Assembly: GCA_020630715.1 (NCBI GenBank)
Contig: JAHDIQ010000009.1
Location: forward strand, 75,408-139,407
Length of the DNA: 64,000 nt
Direction: 5' to 3'
DNA from: Nonlabens sp.
GTDB lineage: Bacteria > Bacteroidota > Bacteroidia > Flavobacteriales > Flavobacteriaceae
Below are positions 56,185 through 63,951 of the stretch, one piece after another (position 1 is the first letter of the stretch; each line of letters begins with the position of its first letter). Under the pieces are notes generated by a model. The model was not told the DNA's origin and ran no database searches. It saw only the letters and a program-made list of their open reading frames with translations. The position numbers and the translations under genes are program-made.

Positions 56185-56905
56185 AAACATAATAGATTGT
56201 ATTCAATATGACTCGGCAACTTCTAGGAATATCCCATTTGAAGTTGCTAAATATGTTTTTAATTATCAAACCGATTCAAAAGACAAACAAATTATAGATA
56301 ATTTAGTTAAACAAGGTATGGTTTTAGCTGAAAAGGTTAATCCTGGTGCAGCAAATTATGGGAAAAGTTCAAGGGCAAAATCAACAATTATTAAAAACTC
56401 TATATCCGGTTTACTAGCAGAATTTGTTTGGTTAGATTTTATTAGTCATCATAAGATTGGCTGTTCATCTACTGATTTTACTGAAGCTAAAAAACAGATT
56501 GATATAGTCATACTGGATAATAATAAAAAAATTGAAGTACGCTCATCTTTTCCACGAAATGGTTTAAAATTTGCTCTTTGTCATAATAAGTACCAATTCG
56601 ATGTAATAGGTCCTTACGTTAATGATTATAAGCCTGGTGAAATAATGAAAGACTTCTATGTAAGAACACTATTTCCTTTTTCAAGTAATCAATTACTACA
56701 AAGAATAAAACAGGATAATTTTCAAGTGTTTCTTACAGGTGGTGCAACTTGGTCAATGATGTTAGATGATTCAGTTTCATTTAAAAAGGATTTTATTCCA
56801 GAAGATGAATTAGATCCGACAAGATTAGAGTCAGCTTCAATTTATAGAGTAGTGCCATTTAGCAAGGCATTAGATTCATTTGAAATAATAAACGCATTAA
56901 GTTGA
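56171..56905 (+). CDS. Putative PD-(D/E)XK nuclease, restriction subunit
   Basis: A 244-residue protein of no named family. The order LLAEFVWLDFI (E84), QIDIVILD (D111) and KKIEVRSSF (E122, R124) resembles a PD-(D/E)XK nuclease core with arginine in place of lysine. It overlaps the second methyltransferase by 14 bp and is followed after 2 bp by the AlwI-like gene, so all belong to one operon. It may be the small subunit of a heterodimeric type IIS restriction enzyme. Function is inferred from residues and location. Confidence 0.55.
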   Translation: MQKYKNIIDCIQYDSATSRNIPFEVAKYVFNYQTDSKDKQIIDNLVKQGMVLAEKVNPGAANYGKSSRAKSTIIKNSISGLLAEFVWLDFISHHKIGCSSTDFTEAKKQIDIVILDNNKKIEVRSSFPRNGLKFALCHNKYQFDVIGPYVNDYKPGEIMKDFYVRTLFPFSSNQLLQRIKQDNFQVFLTGGATWSMMLDDSVSFKKDFIPEDELDPTRLESASIYRVVPFSKALDSFEIINALS

Positions 56906-56907
56906 AT

Positions 56908-58476
56908 ATGTCAAAAAAAAGAATAAAAAGAAAGCCAACTTTTAAACAAATGGCATTTGAAACAGCAGTTAGAAACCCTGAAAGGTATATCGAAATATTA
57001 AAGGCTGTTTCAGAGTTTGAAAATGTAGTTTTAAACGAAAAAAACTTACTAAAAATTGTTGTTAAATTATATCTTGATGGTGTAGTTTCTAGTAATGAAA
57101 TAGAAATACTTGAAGAAACTAAACCTGCTGATATAGAACAATTGGTTATTGATGTTAATAGTACTCGTAGAGCAGATGGCGGTTTTCCTTCTGGTTATTC
57201 TTCTCGTTTTTGGACTTATATGCGAACACCTTCTGAATTAGGTTTTGTATATGCTCGTTATGGTGAACCCTTTAAGCTTTCAGATATTTGTAAAAAATTA
57301 ATTTCAGGTGAAATTGATGAACAAGAAGCTTTTTCTATACAAGCTGTTAAATACAATAGAAGAAACCCATATAGAAACGTTAGTAATGATTTCAACTTTT
57401 TTACATTTATTATTAAAGTTTTGATGGCCTTAAGGGAAAAGGGTAAATCTTTAAGCTATGAGCAATTTATTGTCGCAATGTTTAGTCAAAACGGTAATGT
57501 GCAAGAGTTTTTAAAATTGCTTGAAAACAACAAATTTAGTGATAATGAGGATGCTTTTAACTTTGTAAAACAAGAGTACAAGGTTAATACTAAATTTAAA
57601 ACAATTACTCAAGATTATCCTGATGTTGTTCGAAGAGTATTTATAATTTCTGGTTTTATTTCAATAAGGTTTACTGGCAAAAAATTAATTCAGATTAATG
57701 AAAGTAAACTAAAATACATAGAAGCACTTTTAAAGTTTGATTTTAATTTAAGCGATGTTGAAAAAACTACAGCAATTGAATATTTTAATAAACTTAATTC
57801 TAAAAGTAATGAGCTGTATCTCATTATTGACTCTTTCCGTAAAGATGATGTTATCGATGGAGAGCAATACGTAAATAAAATTTACAATATCATAAATGAC
57901 TACAATATAACAGAAGACATAATCATTGAAAGTATTGAAAAAATAGGTACAAGAAGAACAGTTATTGATGAGTTTAAAGAAATACCTGAACCTTTAAAAT
58001 TAGAGTTTTTTATATCCATTTTTATAGCTCTTAAATATGGTAAAGAATATGCAATTCGTCCAAATTATAAAGCAGACCACATAGGTAAACCTTACTCTCA
58101 CGCACCAGGTAATAAAGGAGATATTGAAATTTTCACAAAAGAGTTCTATTGGTTAATTGAGGTAACATTGATAAGAAATAAAACTCAACAACTTAATAAT
58201 GAAACAGCAAATGTTATTAGACACTTATATTCAAATGAAGAATTTGAAGATAGGCTTGTAAAATATTTATCTTTTGTAGCACCAACTATACATCAAGATG
58301 TTCGTGAGTTTTTTGATTTTTCAATAGTTAAGAGTATTTCTAATGGCTATGACGTGAGTATAAAGCCATATGATTTAAATGATTTTATTGAGGTAACATC
58401 AGTAAATGAAAACTTTAATGATATGCAGAACTACACAAAAGGTGTAATTAATGAATTTAAAAACAATCTTAATTAG
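56908..58476 (+). CDS. AlwI-family type II restriction endonuclease
   Basis: From ATG 56908 the protein has 522 residues. The C-terminal catalytic region (about 395-440) reads APGNKGDIEIF, WLIEVTLIRNKTQQ, then NETANVIRHL: the D...EVT...Q...E..RH pattern of AlwI-type endonucleases. The N-terminal half (RRADGGFPSGYSSRFWTYMR, then FFTFIIKVLMAL) fits the recognition part. AlwI relatives cut beside asymmetric sites; the exact site is not predictable here. A TTG at 56902 is a less likely start. Last gene of the R-M operon. Confidence 0.8.
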   Translation: MSKKRIKRKPTFKQMAFETAVRNPERYIEILKAVSEFENVVLNEKNLLKIVVKLYLDGVVSSNEIEILEETKPADIEQLVIDVNSTRRADGGFPSGYSSRFWTYMRTPSELGFVYARYGEPFKLSDICKKLISGEIDEQEAFSIQAVKYNRRNPYRNVSNDFNFFTFIIKVLMALREKGKSLSYEQFIVAMFSQNGNVQEFLKLLENNKFSDNEDAFNFVKQEYKVNTKFKTITQDYPDVVRRVFIISGFISIRFTGKKLIQINESKLKYIEALLKFDFNLSDVEKTTAIEYFNKLNSKSNELYLIIDSFRKDDVIDGEQYVNKIYNIINDYNITEDIIIESIEKIGTRRTVIDEFKEIPEPLKLEFFISIFIALKYGKEYAIRPNYKADHIGKPYSHAPGNKGDIEIFTKEFYWLIEVTLIRNKTQQLNNETANVIRHLYSNEEFEDRLVKYLSFVAPTIHQDVREFFDFSIVKSISNGYDVSIKPYDLNDFIEVTSVNENFNDMQNYTKGVINEFKNNLN

Positions 58477-58731
58477 TAAAAACTCATTAAGCTATTTTTT
58501 AATCTTGATAAAAAAAAAGTTGTTGTATTAGTTTATTAATTCTTAATTGATTCAAAAGAAATTTATTTATCGTGTAATAATTAGAGGAAAGTAAAAAACA
58601 TTTTAGTAATAGATAAAAAAAAAGTTGTTGCATTTTATACAAATCAACATTTTAAATTTATGGATATTCCTTTCCATTTTAAAGTTAACAAAGTAGTAAT
58701 ATTTATTGAGTAATTATACTCATTTTAATAT

Positions 58732-59607
58732 ATGGGAAAAAAAGCAACAACGGTTGAAGTCCAAATCGAAAAACTTCGTTCAAGAGGTATGGTGTTAGAT
58801 ATTGATGTAGACAAAATCAAAGAACATTTGTTAGATATTGGCTATTATAGATTAGGTTTTTATTGGTATCCTTTTGAAATTGATGCTAACCATAATTTTG
58901 AAAAAGGCACAAAGTTTTCTACTGTTATTGATTTATATTATTTAGATGTTGATTTAAGATATATTTTAATTAAGTATATTAATCGTCTTGAATTAAACTT
59001 TAGGACTAATTTAATTTATTGGGTTTCTACTCATTATAATAATAATCCCATCTGGTATACAGATGCGACAATTATGTCGGCAGATTATCTAAAAGATATA
59101 AAATCTCACTATAATAAAAATTTCAAAAAGAAGAATTTATTAATTAATAAACATCATATCAATAACCCAGATGATAGGTATGCACCTTGTTGGAAAACTT
59201 TTGAATATTATACTTTTGGCTCAATCGTTAAAGTTTATGAACACATCATTGATGAAGAGGTAAGAAAAAAGGTGTCTTTACAATACAACATTAAGAAGCC
59301 AAATAAACTTCAAAATATACTTGATACACTTGTTTTTGTTAGAAATAGTTGTGCTCATAGTGGTGTTATTTATGACCTACATATAGTTGAAGGCGTGGTA
59401 GAAATGTCATCATATAAATTTAACAATGATTATAGTCATAGTTTAGATGCTGCAATTAAAGCTCTATTGTATGTTATGGAATATATTTCGTTGGATAGAA
59501 AAAATGACTTAAATGAAAAACTTAAATTATTATTTGAAAAATTTAAAGAGAACGCAACTATAAAGACAATAATAGAAGATAAATTAGGCTATTCATATAG
59601 CGTATAA
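58732..59607 (+). CDS. Abi_2 (AbiD/AbiF-like) abortive infection protein
   Basis: A 291-residue protein of the Abi_2 family: EVQIEKLRSRGMVLDID, HLLDIGYYRLGFYWYPFE, then LRYILIKYINRLELNFRTNLIY. The C-terminal half carries a HEPN RNase motif RNSCAH (R204, H209). Such proteins stop phage multiplication by acting on RNA in infected cells. The preceding 250 bp are AT-rich with a repeated AAAAAAAAAGTTGTTG block (about 58508 and 58617). A probable small RNA with its own promoter and terminator starts about 30 bp after the stop. Confidence 0.9.
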   Translation: MGKKATTVEVQIEKLRSRGMVLDIDVDKIKEHLLDIGYYRLGFYWYPFEIDANHNFEKGTKFSTVIDLYYLDVDLRYILIKYINRLELNFRTNLIYWVSTHYNNNPIWYTDATIMSADYLKDIKSHYNKNFKKKNLLINKHHINNPDDRYAPCWKTFEYYTFGSIVKVYEHIIDEEVRKKVSLQYNIKKPNKLQNILDTLVFVRNSCAHSGVIYDLHIVEGVVEMSSYKFNNDYSHSLDAAIKALLYVMEYISLDRKNDLNEKLKLLFEKFKENATIKTIIEDKLGYSYSV

Positions 59608-59622
59608 TTTATATTTTATTTG

Positions 59623-59630
59623 TATATTTG
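59623..59630 (+). promoter_or_regulatory. Promoter of small RNA after Abi_2
   Basis: TATATTTG matches TAnnTTTG exactly; the predicted transcript would start near 59637. Confidence 0.6.
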
Positions 59631-59636
59631 CATAAT

Positions 59637-59717
59637 AATAGTGTCCTGTACTTCATTGGCATTTACGGTGCACTTAAAAAAAATAAACAACCCTAGATAC
59701 TGTCTGGGGTTTTTTTA
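59637..59717 (+). ncRNA. Putative Abi-associated small RNA
   Basis: About 80 nt without an ORF, bounded by a TAnnTTTG promoter and an intrinsic terminator (ACCCTAGA/TCTGGGGT stem plus seven T, 59689-59717). The 5' part folds through AGTGT and GCACT with internal CC/GG pairing. Conserved small RNAs are known beside AbiF-type genes in other phyla, so this could be the partner RNA of the HEPN protein. Homology not tested. Confidence 0.55.
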
Positions 59718-60509
59718 TTAATTTGATTTTATAAGTTTCCCCACAAAATAAAACCCAGTTTTTTCGTACCTCAAAATCCTCTGTCTTTTATTTTGTTCCG
59801 CTCGCCAACGCGCTTGTAGTTTTTGGTTGCCAACCCTCACACAGCACATTACTTGTTTTATTTAAACTATTATATTTTTATAAATAGGCACAATAAAAAA
59901 GTAAAGAGCTGTTGCCAACGCTCACACCAAAAACTACCCAAAGCTATGTTTACATAATACAAGTTATAGTAGCAAACGGCACTTTTAAATGGTTTGCTAT
60001 CGCAGTGTTAATGCATTTTGTAGCTATAACTGGTATTATGTAAAATATCCGCTATTCCAACGCGCAATTCCGAACATTAAACCACATTTTGTACTAACAT
60101 TAAACATCAGTACATTTTAAGGGTTACGTTAATTGATAATAATATTCGTTATCTCATTCAAGCTGCACAAAACCATCGTTAATTCCAAGTATTCCTTACC
60201 TCAAGTCTTTGTTTGTTTCATTTCGTTAACAAATATCATAGTCCACTTTTCCCCACCACCCAAGTTAGCGGTTATAAAAAAATAGGTTTATAAAGTGTAG
60301 TATTACGCCATAGCACATTACTTTTTATCGTACCTCAAAAAAGCAACAAGCTATTGTCTAAAAGTCCTGTATAAGTAGCTTATTTAAATGCTGTTTTATC
60401 AAACAACTATTTAAAACGCTACCCATACAAACGCTTCATCCAACGCTCAATACGGTACTAAAACCTATTTTTTTAAGTGTTAATTCCCCAGAAAAGTTAT
60501 ATTTATAGT
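59718..60509. other. Long non-coding region with repeats, possible origin
   Basis: About 790 bp without a credible gene. It holds a large inverted repeat (59950-60043), short CCAACGC-type repeats at 59815, 59830, 59915, 60057 and 60440 (and 60860 further on), and two blocks repeated about 500 bp apart (TCGTACCTCAAAA at 59764 and 60328; AGCACATTACTT at about 59843 and 60312). Such a region might be an oriT, replication origin or RNA locus. Confidence 0.5.
59950..60043. repeat. Large nested inverted repeat
   Basis: TTACATAATACAAGTTATAG (59950-59969) pairs with CTATAACTGGTATTATGTAA (60024-60043) with one mismatch. Inside, TAGCAAAC (59970-59977) pairs with GTTTGCTA (59992-59999). The whole could form a long cruciform or RNA hairpin. 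Confidence 0.85.
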
Positions 60510-60677
60510 ATGAAACAAATGATTGAAGATTTATTTGATTTATTCTTTCCTCACGATTTAGATGAAAACGGTAATAAAATCTTAAATCCTGAAGGTGATG
60601 ATTCTTTTGGTACTAAACTTTTCACAATCATTATGCTTGTTATAATAGTAATATTGGCAGGTATAACATTAAATTAA
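60510..60677 (+). CDS. Small membrane protein
   Basis: From ATG 60510 a 55-residue protein, MKQMIEDLFDLFFPHDLDEN onward, with one C-terminal transmembrane helix (about 36-54, LFTIIMLVIIVILAGITL). No family recognised. The acidic aromatic N-terminal half would face the cytoplasm. Stands alone between non-coding stretches of the element. Confidence 0.6.
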   Translation: MKQMIEDLFDLFFPHDLDENGNKILNPEGDDSFGTKLFTIIMLVIIVILAGITLN

Positions 60678-60958
60678 TAAAAGATAGCAAATATATGTGG
60701 CTTCCTACAGCCCACGCTTTAAGGCTATAAAGCTCAAGCCTACGGTTTTTTAAAAAACTTTTTATTACTACTTCAAAACAACTTTTAGTTTATACTAAAG
60801 CACTTTCATTTTAAAAAAAAATCTTCAAAAACTTTTTTAAAAAAAGCTTGACAGCCTTACCAACGCCACAAAGCGGATGGCTTTCTTTTTTTAATTTTTT
60901 TCTTTTTCATTTTCAAAAAAAATATGTGTGAGCGTAGCGAACTTTTAATTGGATAGCT
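60678..60958. other. AT-rich non-coding stretch
   Basis: 281 bp with long A and T tracts, one CCAACGCC repeat at 60860 and a weak stem (AGCC/GGCT) near 60853-60885. Nothing else recognised. Confidence 0.4.
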
Positions 60959-61399
60959 ATGTCAACTTTTGAACTAAAAACACACAAATCTGGTCGCACT
61001 TACTCGAACCCTCATTTTTTTATTCTAAACAAAGGACTAAACAGCGGAAAACCGCTCTCAAATCCTTGTCCTAATTGTTTTGTAGTCACAACTGCAACCG
61101 AAGAAGCAAAAAACACATTATTTCATTTATCTATGATGTTGCAAATAGGGGGTTTTTACGCCTACTATTTAAAAGGTAGTGTTATTCCATTTATCTCAAT
61201 AGATGATTGTAGAAACACGCTTAAAAATGGGTTTAAGCAAAATAAAAATTCAGGTTTTGAACTTCAAAAACACATAAATTTAGTTACTGTTATCAGTAAA
61301 AAAGAAAAAGAACTACAAAATGTCATTGATAAAATAGCAGTCTTAAAGATGGCATATATACGTAATTGTTTCAAAGTAATGCAAAGCAAAGAAGCTTAA
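60959..61399 (+). CDS. DUF6943-like mobile-element protein
   Basis: A 146-residue protein starting MSTFELKTHKSGRTYSNPHF and continuing FFILNKGLNSGKPL and NPCPNCFVV. I recall this start from a family found in flavobacterial mobile elements (DUF6943), function unknown. The C-terminal half is a charged helix that may be a coiled coil. The two cysteines in PCPNC are not a complete zinc site. Confidence 0.7.
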   Translation: MSTFELKTHKSGRTYSNPHFFILNKGLNSGKPLSNPCPNCFVVTTATEEAKNTLFHLSMMLQIGGFYAYYLKGSVIPFISIDDCRNTLKNGFKQNKNSGFELQKHINLVTVISKKEKELQNVIDKIAVLKMAYIRNCFKVMQSKEA

Positions 61400-61519
61400 T
61401 GCAAAGGCGTCTAAAGAGCCTAAAACCGTAACAATATGGCATAATATTAGTTATATTAGTAATGAAAATAAGGTTTAAAAGCTGTGTTAAGTCCGTACCA
61501 AGTTCGAACGTGTAATTTT

Positions 61520-61527
61520 TAAATTTG
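61520..61527 (+). promoter_or_regulatory. TAnnTTTG promoter of the DUF6266 gene
   Basis: TAAATTTG lies 10 bp before the chosen ATG at 61537, giving a nearly leaderless transcript. Confidence 0.5.
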
Positions 61528-61536
61528 TTTTATATT

Positions 61537-62178
61537 ATGGGAAAGATTTCTCAAGGAATTTTAGGAGGCTTATCTGGTAAGGTAGGTAACATTGTTGGAG
61601 GTAGCTGGAAAGGCATCGACTACATTAGAATTAAGCCATCGAGCGTGGCGAATCCTCGAACAGAGGGACAAGTAAATCAGCGTAATAAATTTACCATTAC
61701 ATTGGAGTATTTGCAAGCGACTAAAGATTTTATCAAAATTGGTTACAAGTCATTTGCGACCAAGAAAACAGAATTTAATGCAGCAATGTCTTATGTATTA
61801 AATAATGCGGTAGGAGGTATTGCACCCAACTTTACAATCGATTATTCTTTAGCTTTATTAAGTAGAGGTTCTTTGTCAAGTGTTTTAAATGGTTCAACCG
61901 ATTTAGCAACACCAGGACAAGTAACTTTTGATTGGGACGATAACTCGGCAGAAGGTAATGCAAATGCAACCGATAAAGCGATGGTGTTAGTTTACAATCC
62001 AAGTAAAAAGGAATCTGTATCAATTCTTGATGGTGCTGATAGAACTGCAGGCTCTCAAGTAATTACTATACCGAATACCTATGCAGGAGATACAGTAGAG
62101 CTATTTATCGCGTTTGTTTCTGCTGATGGTACACAAGTATCGAATAGTGTGTATTTAGGCTCTGGTACGGCTGCTTAA
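61537..62178 (+). CDS. DUF6266 family protein
   Basis: From ATG 61537 a 213-residue protein with the start typical of this Bacteroidota family: MGKISQGILGGLSGKVGNIV, GSWKGIDYIRIKPSSVANPR, then RNKFT. The N-terminal glycine-rich part is followed by beta-rich segments (GQVTFDWDDNS, AMVLVYNPSKKES, YAGDTVELFIAFV) suggesting an Ig-like or virion-type fold. The role is unknown; phage structural relatives are possible. There is no signal peptide. Confidence 0.8.
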   Translation: MGKISQGILGGLSGKVGNIVGGSWKGIDYIRIKPSSVANPRTEGQVNQRNKFTITLEYLQATKDFIKIGYKSFATKKTEFNAAMSYVLNNAVGGIAPNFTIDYSLALLSRGSLSSVLNGSTDLATPGQVTFDWDDNSAEGNANATDKAMVLVYNPSKKESVSILDGADRTAGSQVITIPNTYAGDTVELFIAFVSADGTQVSNSVYLGSGTAA

Positions 62179-62290
62179 TAACTTTAAGTTTAAATACATT
62201 TTGAAAACCGTTTTTATTAATTTAAGAGCGGTTTTTATTTTAATATTTTTTTTTAAAAGAAAATTAATATAGTTAATGATTTAATATTCA

Positions 62291-62298
62291 TAACTTTG
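62291..62298 (+). promoter_or_regulatory. TAnnTTTG promoter of the Panacea operon
   Basis: TAACTTTG lies 18 bp before the ATG of the Panacea-domain gene. Confidence 0.5.
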
Positions 62299-62316
62299 TA
62301 ATAGACTAAATATCCT

Positions 62317-62778
62317 ATGAAATACAATCCCGTAACAGTTGCAAATTATTTTATTCAAGAAAAGGGTAAATTAGGTAAGTTAACACCTATGAAGCTCATT
62401 AAGTTGACTTATTTAGCTTATGGTTGGTATTTAGCATTAAATAACGGTAATCAAACTTTAATAAATGAAAAACCACAGGCTTGGGATTATGGTCCAGTTT
62501 TTCCTTCTCTTTATGATAGTTTGAAGAGGTTTGGTAGAACTGAAATAGACTCAATTTTACCATATGAAAATGAAGAGGTAATAGAATCAGTTGATGCTAA
62601 ATTTTTAAATAAAATATGGTCGCTATACGGTAAGTATGATGGGGTTCAATTAAGTGCAATGACTCATTCAGAGGGGACACCTTGGCGTAAAGTATATAAA
62701 AGAGGTTGTAATTCTATAATTCCAGATGATGCTATTTTAGCACACTATCAGCCAAAACTTAAACCTATAGTCAGTTAG
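62317..62778 (+). CDS. Panacea-domain antitoxin (SocA/DUF4065-like)
   Basis: A 153-residue protein matching the Panacea (DUF4065) domain: VANYFIQEKGKLGKLTPMKL, IKLTYLAYGWYLAL, EKPQAWDYGPVFPSLYDSL and SAMTHSEGTPWRKVY. Panacea proteins neutralise many unrelated toxins. The next gene starts on the last base of its stop, so the two are coupled. The partner being a membrane protein fits toxins of this system that damage membranes. Confidence 0.88.
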   Translation: MKYNPVTVANYFIQEKGKLGKLTPMKLIKLTYLAYGWYLALNNGNQTLINEKPQAWDYGPVFPSLYDSLKRFGRTEIDSILPYENEEVIESVDAKFLNKIWSLYGKYDGVQLSAMTHSEGTPWRKVYKRGCNSIIPDDAILAHYQPKLKPIVS

Positions 62779-63143
62779 TGAGCGATTCTTTTGAACAAAT
62801 AAATCTTGATAGGTTACCTGAAACTTCCCCTGATATTTTTAGCGATGCAGATATCGATGAAGCGCAAAGGGATAACGATAATATTAATGCAGATATAAGA
62901 AAATCTCAAATTAAAAGGTTTGATGGTGAAACGTCATTAAGGGAAAACCTATCTACTGCATTTACAATTATTATTTGTTTCTGGCTTCTATCAGTAATAT
63001 TAATTTTAGTTGGTAATACTAATAGCTATAAATTGAGTGATAACGTTTTAATAGCTTTATTAGTTACTTCTTCTGCCAACGTTATAGGTATGATGCAGAT
63101 AATTTTAAAAAATTTATTTCCCAATCGAGATAAAAAAAGATAA
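62778..63143 (+). CDS. Putative membrane-acting toxin partner of Panacea
   Basis: A 121-residue protein starting with GTG 62778, which shares its G with the upstream TAG stop. The N-terminal half is acidic and polar (residues 1-50); two hydrophobic helices follow (about 57-77 and 86-108), with a basic tail NRDKKR. No family name. Its position directly after a Panacea gene suggests toxin; the effect is inferred to be on the membrane. Confidence 0.6.
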   Translation: MSDSFEQINLDRLPETSPDIFSDADIDEAQRDNDNINADIRKSQIKRFDGETSLRENLSTAFTIIICFWLLSVILILVGNTNSYKLSDNVLIALLVTSSANVIGMMQIILKNLFPNRDKKR

Positions 63144-63153
63144 CTGCATTAAT

Positions 63154-63214
63154 GTTATACCTATGTTGTACCCTTTTTTAATTAATCTTTTAAAACCCTT
63201 AATTTATAAGGGTT
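63154..63214. promoter_or_regulatory. Right-end recombinase sites of the element
   Basis: GTTATACC (63154-63161) and GTTGTACC (63165-63172) repeat directly, and the imperfect palindrome AAACCCTT...AAGGGTT spans 63193-63214. The same two sorts of site lie at the left end (48345-48442). Confidence 0.6.
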
Positions 63215-63233
63215 GTGTGATGTAATTAATATA

Positions 63234-63245
63234 ATACATTGTTAT
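63234..63245. other. attR core (12-bp direct repeat)
   Basis: ATACATTGTTAT, identical to 48298-48309. It is the arm of the DUF4274 cassette end. Confidence 0.75.
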
Positions 63246-63835
63246 GTAACGTTTTTTTTACGTGCTTTTTTTCGTTTCTCTCTTTTTTTCAGTCGTCTGT
63301 TTCTTTGGTACATCCAAATCATTGCTTGTATTCGGCCAAGACTTAGCGGAATAAATCCATTCGTACCGCTTTTCAGTTCGCTAGGAAGTTCCCAAATACT
63401 ATATTCGCTATCGAAATCCGCCGAATTATATCCGTTTTCCAGAAGATTGAATTTCAGTTTGTTTTTCTTAAATCCAGTTGAGTTAAATCTTGAAATTATT
63501 TTTTGAAGTAAATCAAAAACTTCTTTGTCGCTTTCCCTAACTGTTTCAGCGTTATATTCCGCATAGTAATCAGGTTCTGCTTTCCAGAAAATCATACAAG
63601 CAGTTCCGCTATCACATTTCGGGCTTTCAATTATCCAATTCAGTACGTCAATTCCGTCATCCCAATTATAATTTTCGACTAGATAATATTGGTCAGATGA
63701 GTTCAACTTTTTAAAAATTCCAAAATCAGGTTTAAAGTCATAATCTTCATTACCGAATGAGTATTCGATGAAGTTTTCTTTTATTAACCTTTCTTTTGAT
63801 GGTGTAACTATCATTTTATTCAAATGTTACATAAC
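63241..63835 (-). mobile_element. Gene cassette C1 (DUF4274-like)
   Basis: Bounded by GTTATGTAAC (63241-63250) and its exact reverse complement GTTACATAAC (63826-63835). Contains one minus-strand gene. Its downstream site is interrupted by the 14.9-kb element. Confidence 0.65.
63242..63823 (-). CDS. Cassette-encoded DUF4274-like protein
   Basis: A 193-residue protein. The middle WDDGIDVLNWIIESPKCDSG, followed by TACMIFWKAEPDYY, matches the DUF4274 pattern, a domain in proteins of unknown function that is common in immunity-like and accessory genes. The C-terminus is a highly basic tail (about residues 172-193). Its stop overlaps the cassette arm at 63241-63250. It has the same strand and compact arrangement as the other cassettes beyond the element. 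Confidence 0.7.
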   Translation of the reverse strand: MNKMIVTPSKERLIKENFIEYSFGNEDYDFKPDFGIFKKLNSSDQYYLVENYNWDDGIDVLNWIIESPKCDSGTACMIFWKAEPDYYAEYNAETVRESDKEVFDLLQKIISRFNSTGFKKNKLKFNLLENGYNSADFDSEYSIWELPSELKSGTNGFIPLSLGRIQAMIWMYQRNRRLKKREKRKKARKKNVT

Positions 63836-63950
63836 GGTTTTGTATAAGAATAGTGCGGTTTTGTGTGCGAGGAATTTCCACAGGAAATTCAGACGTAACA
63901 AAAATGCACTAACTCTTGATTAAGCACTAAACTACGCATTATTTTTAGCA
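63826..63950 (-). repeat. Cassette boundary site, partial
   Basis: On the minus strand it ends CTATTCTTATAC, bulge AAAAC, CCGTTATGTAAC, matching the design of other sites. Inner arms TTTAGTGC and GCACTATT pair, and GAATTTCC/GGAAATTC forms a hairpin. The outer left arm expected near 63948 is missing, so the site looks truncated on that side. Confidence 0.65.
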
Positions 63951-63951
63951 T

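Larger units (their letters stand above)
48298..63245 (+). mobile_element. 14.9-kb integrative element with defence cargo
   Basis: The element lies between two exact copies of ATACATTGTTAT (48298-48309 and 63234-63245). Its tyrosine recombinase gene is beside the left end and nearly all its genes are on the plus strand. Paired GTTRTACC repeats occur just inside both ends. It lacks relaxase, coupling protein and conjugation genes, so it is at most mobilisable. It contains no copy of the backbone palindrome. It splits the DUF4274 cassette from the rest of the array. Confidence 0.8.

Noticed and set aside
63213..63506. Plus-strand ORF of 97 codons
   Set aside because: Antisense to the DUF4274-like gene and crosses the attR site.
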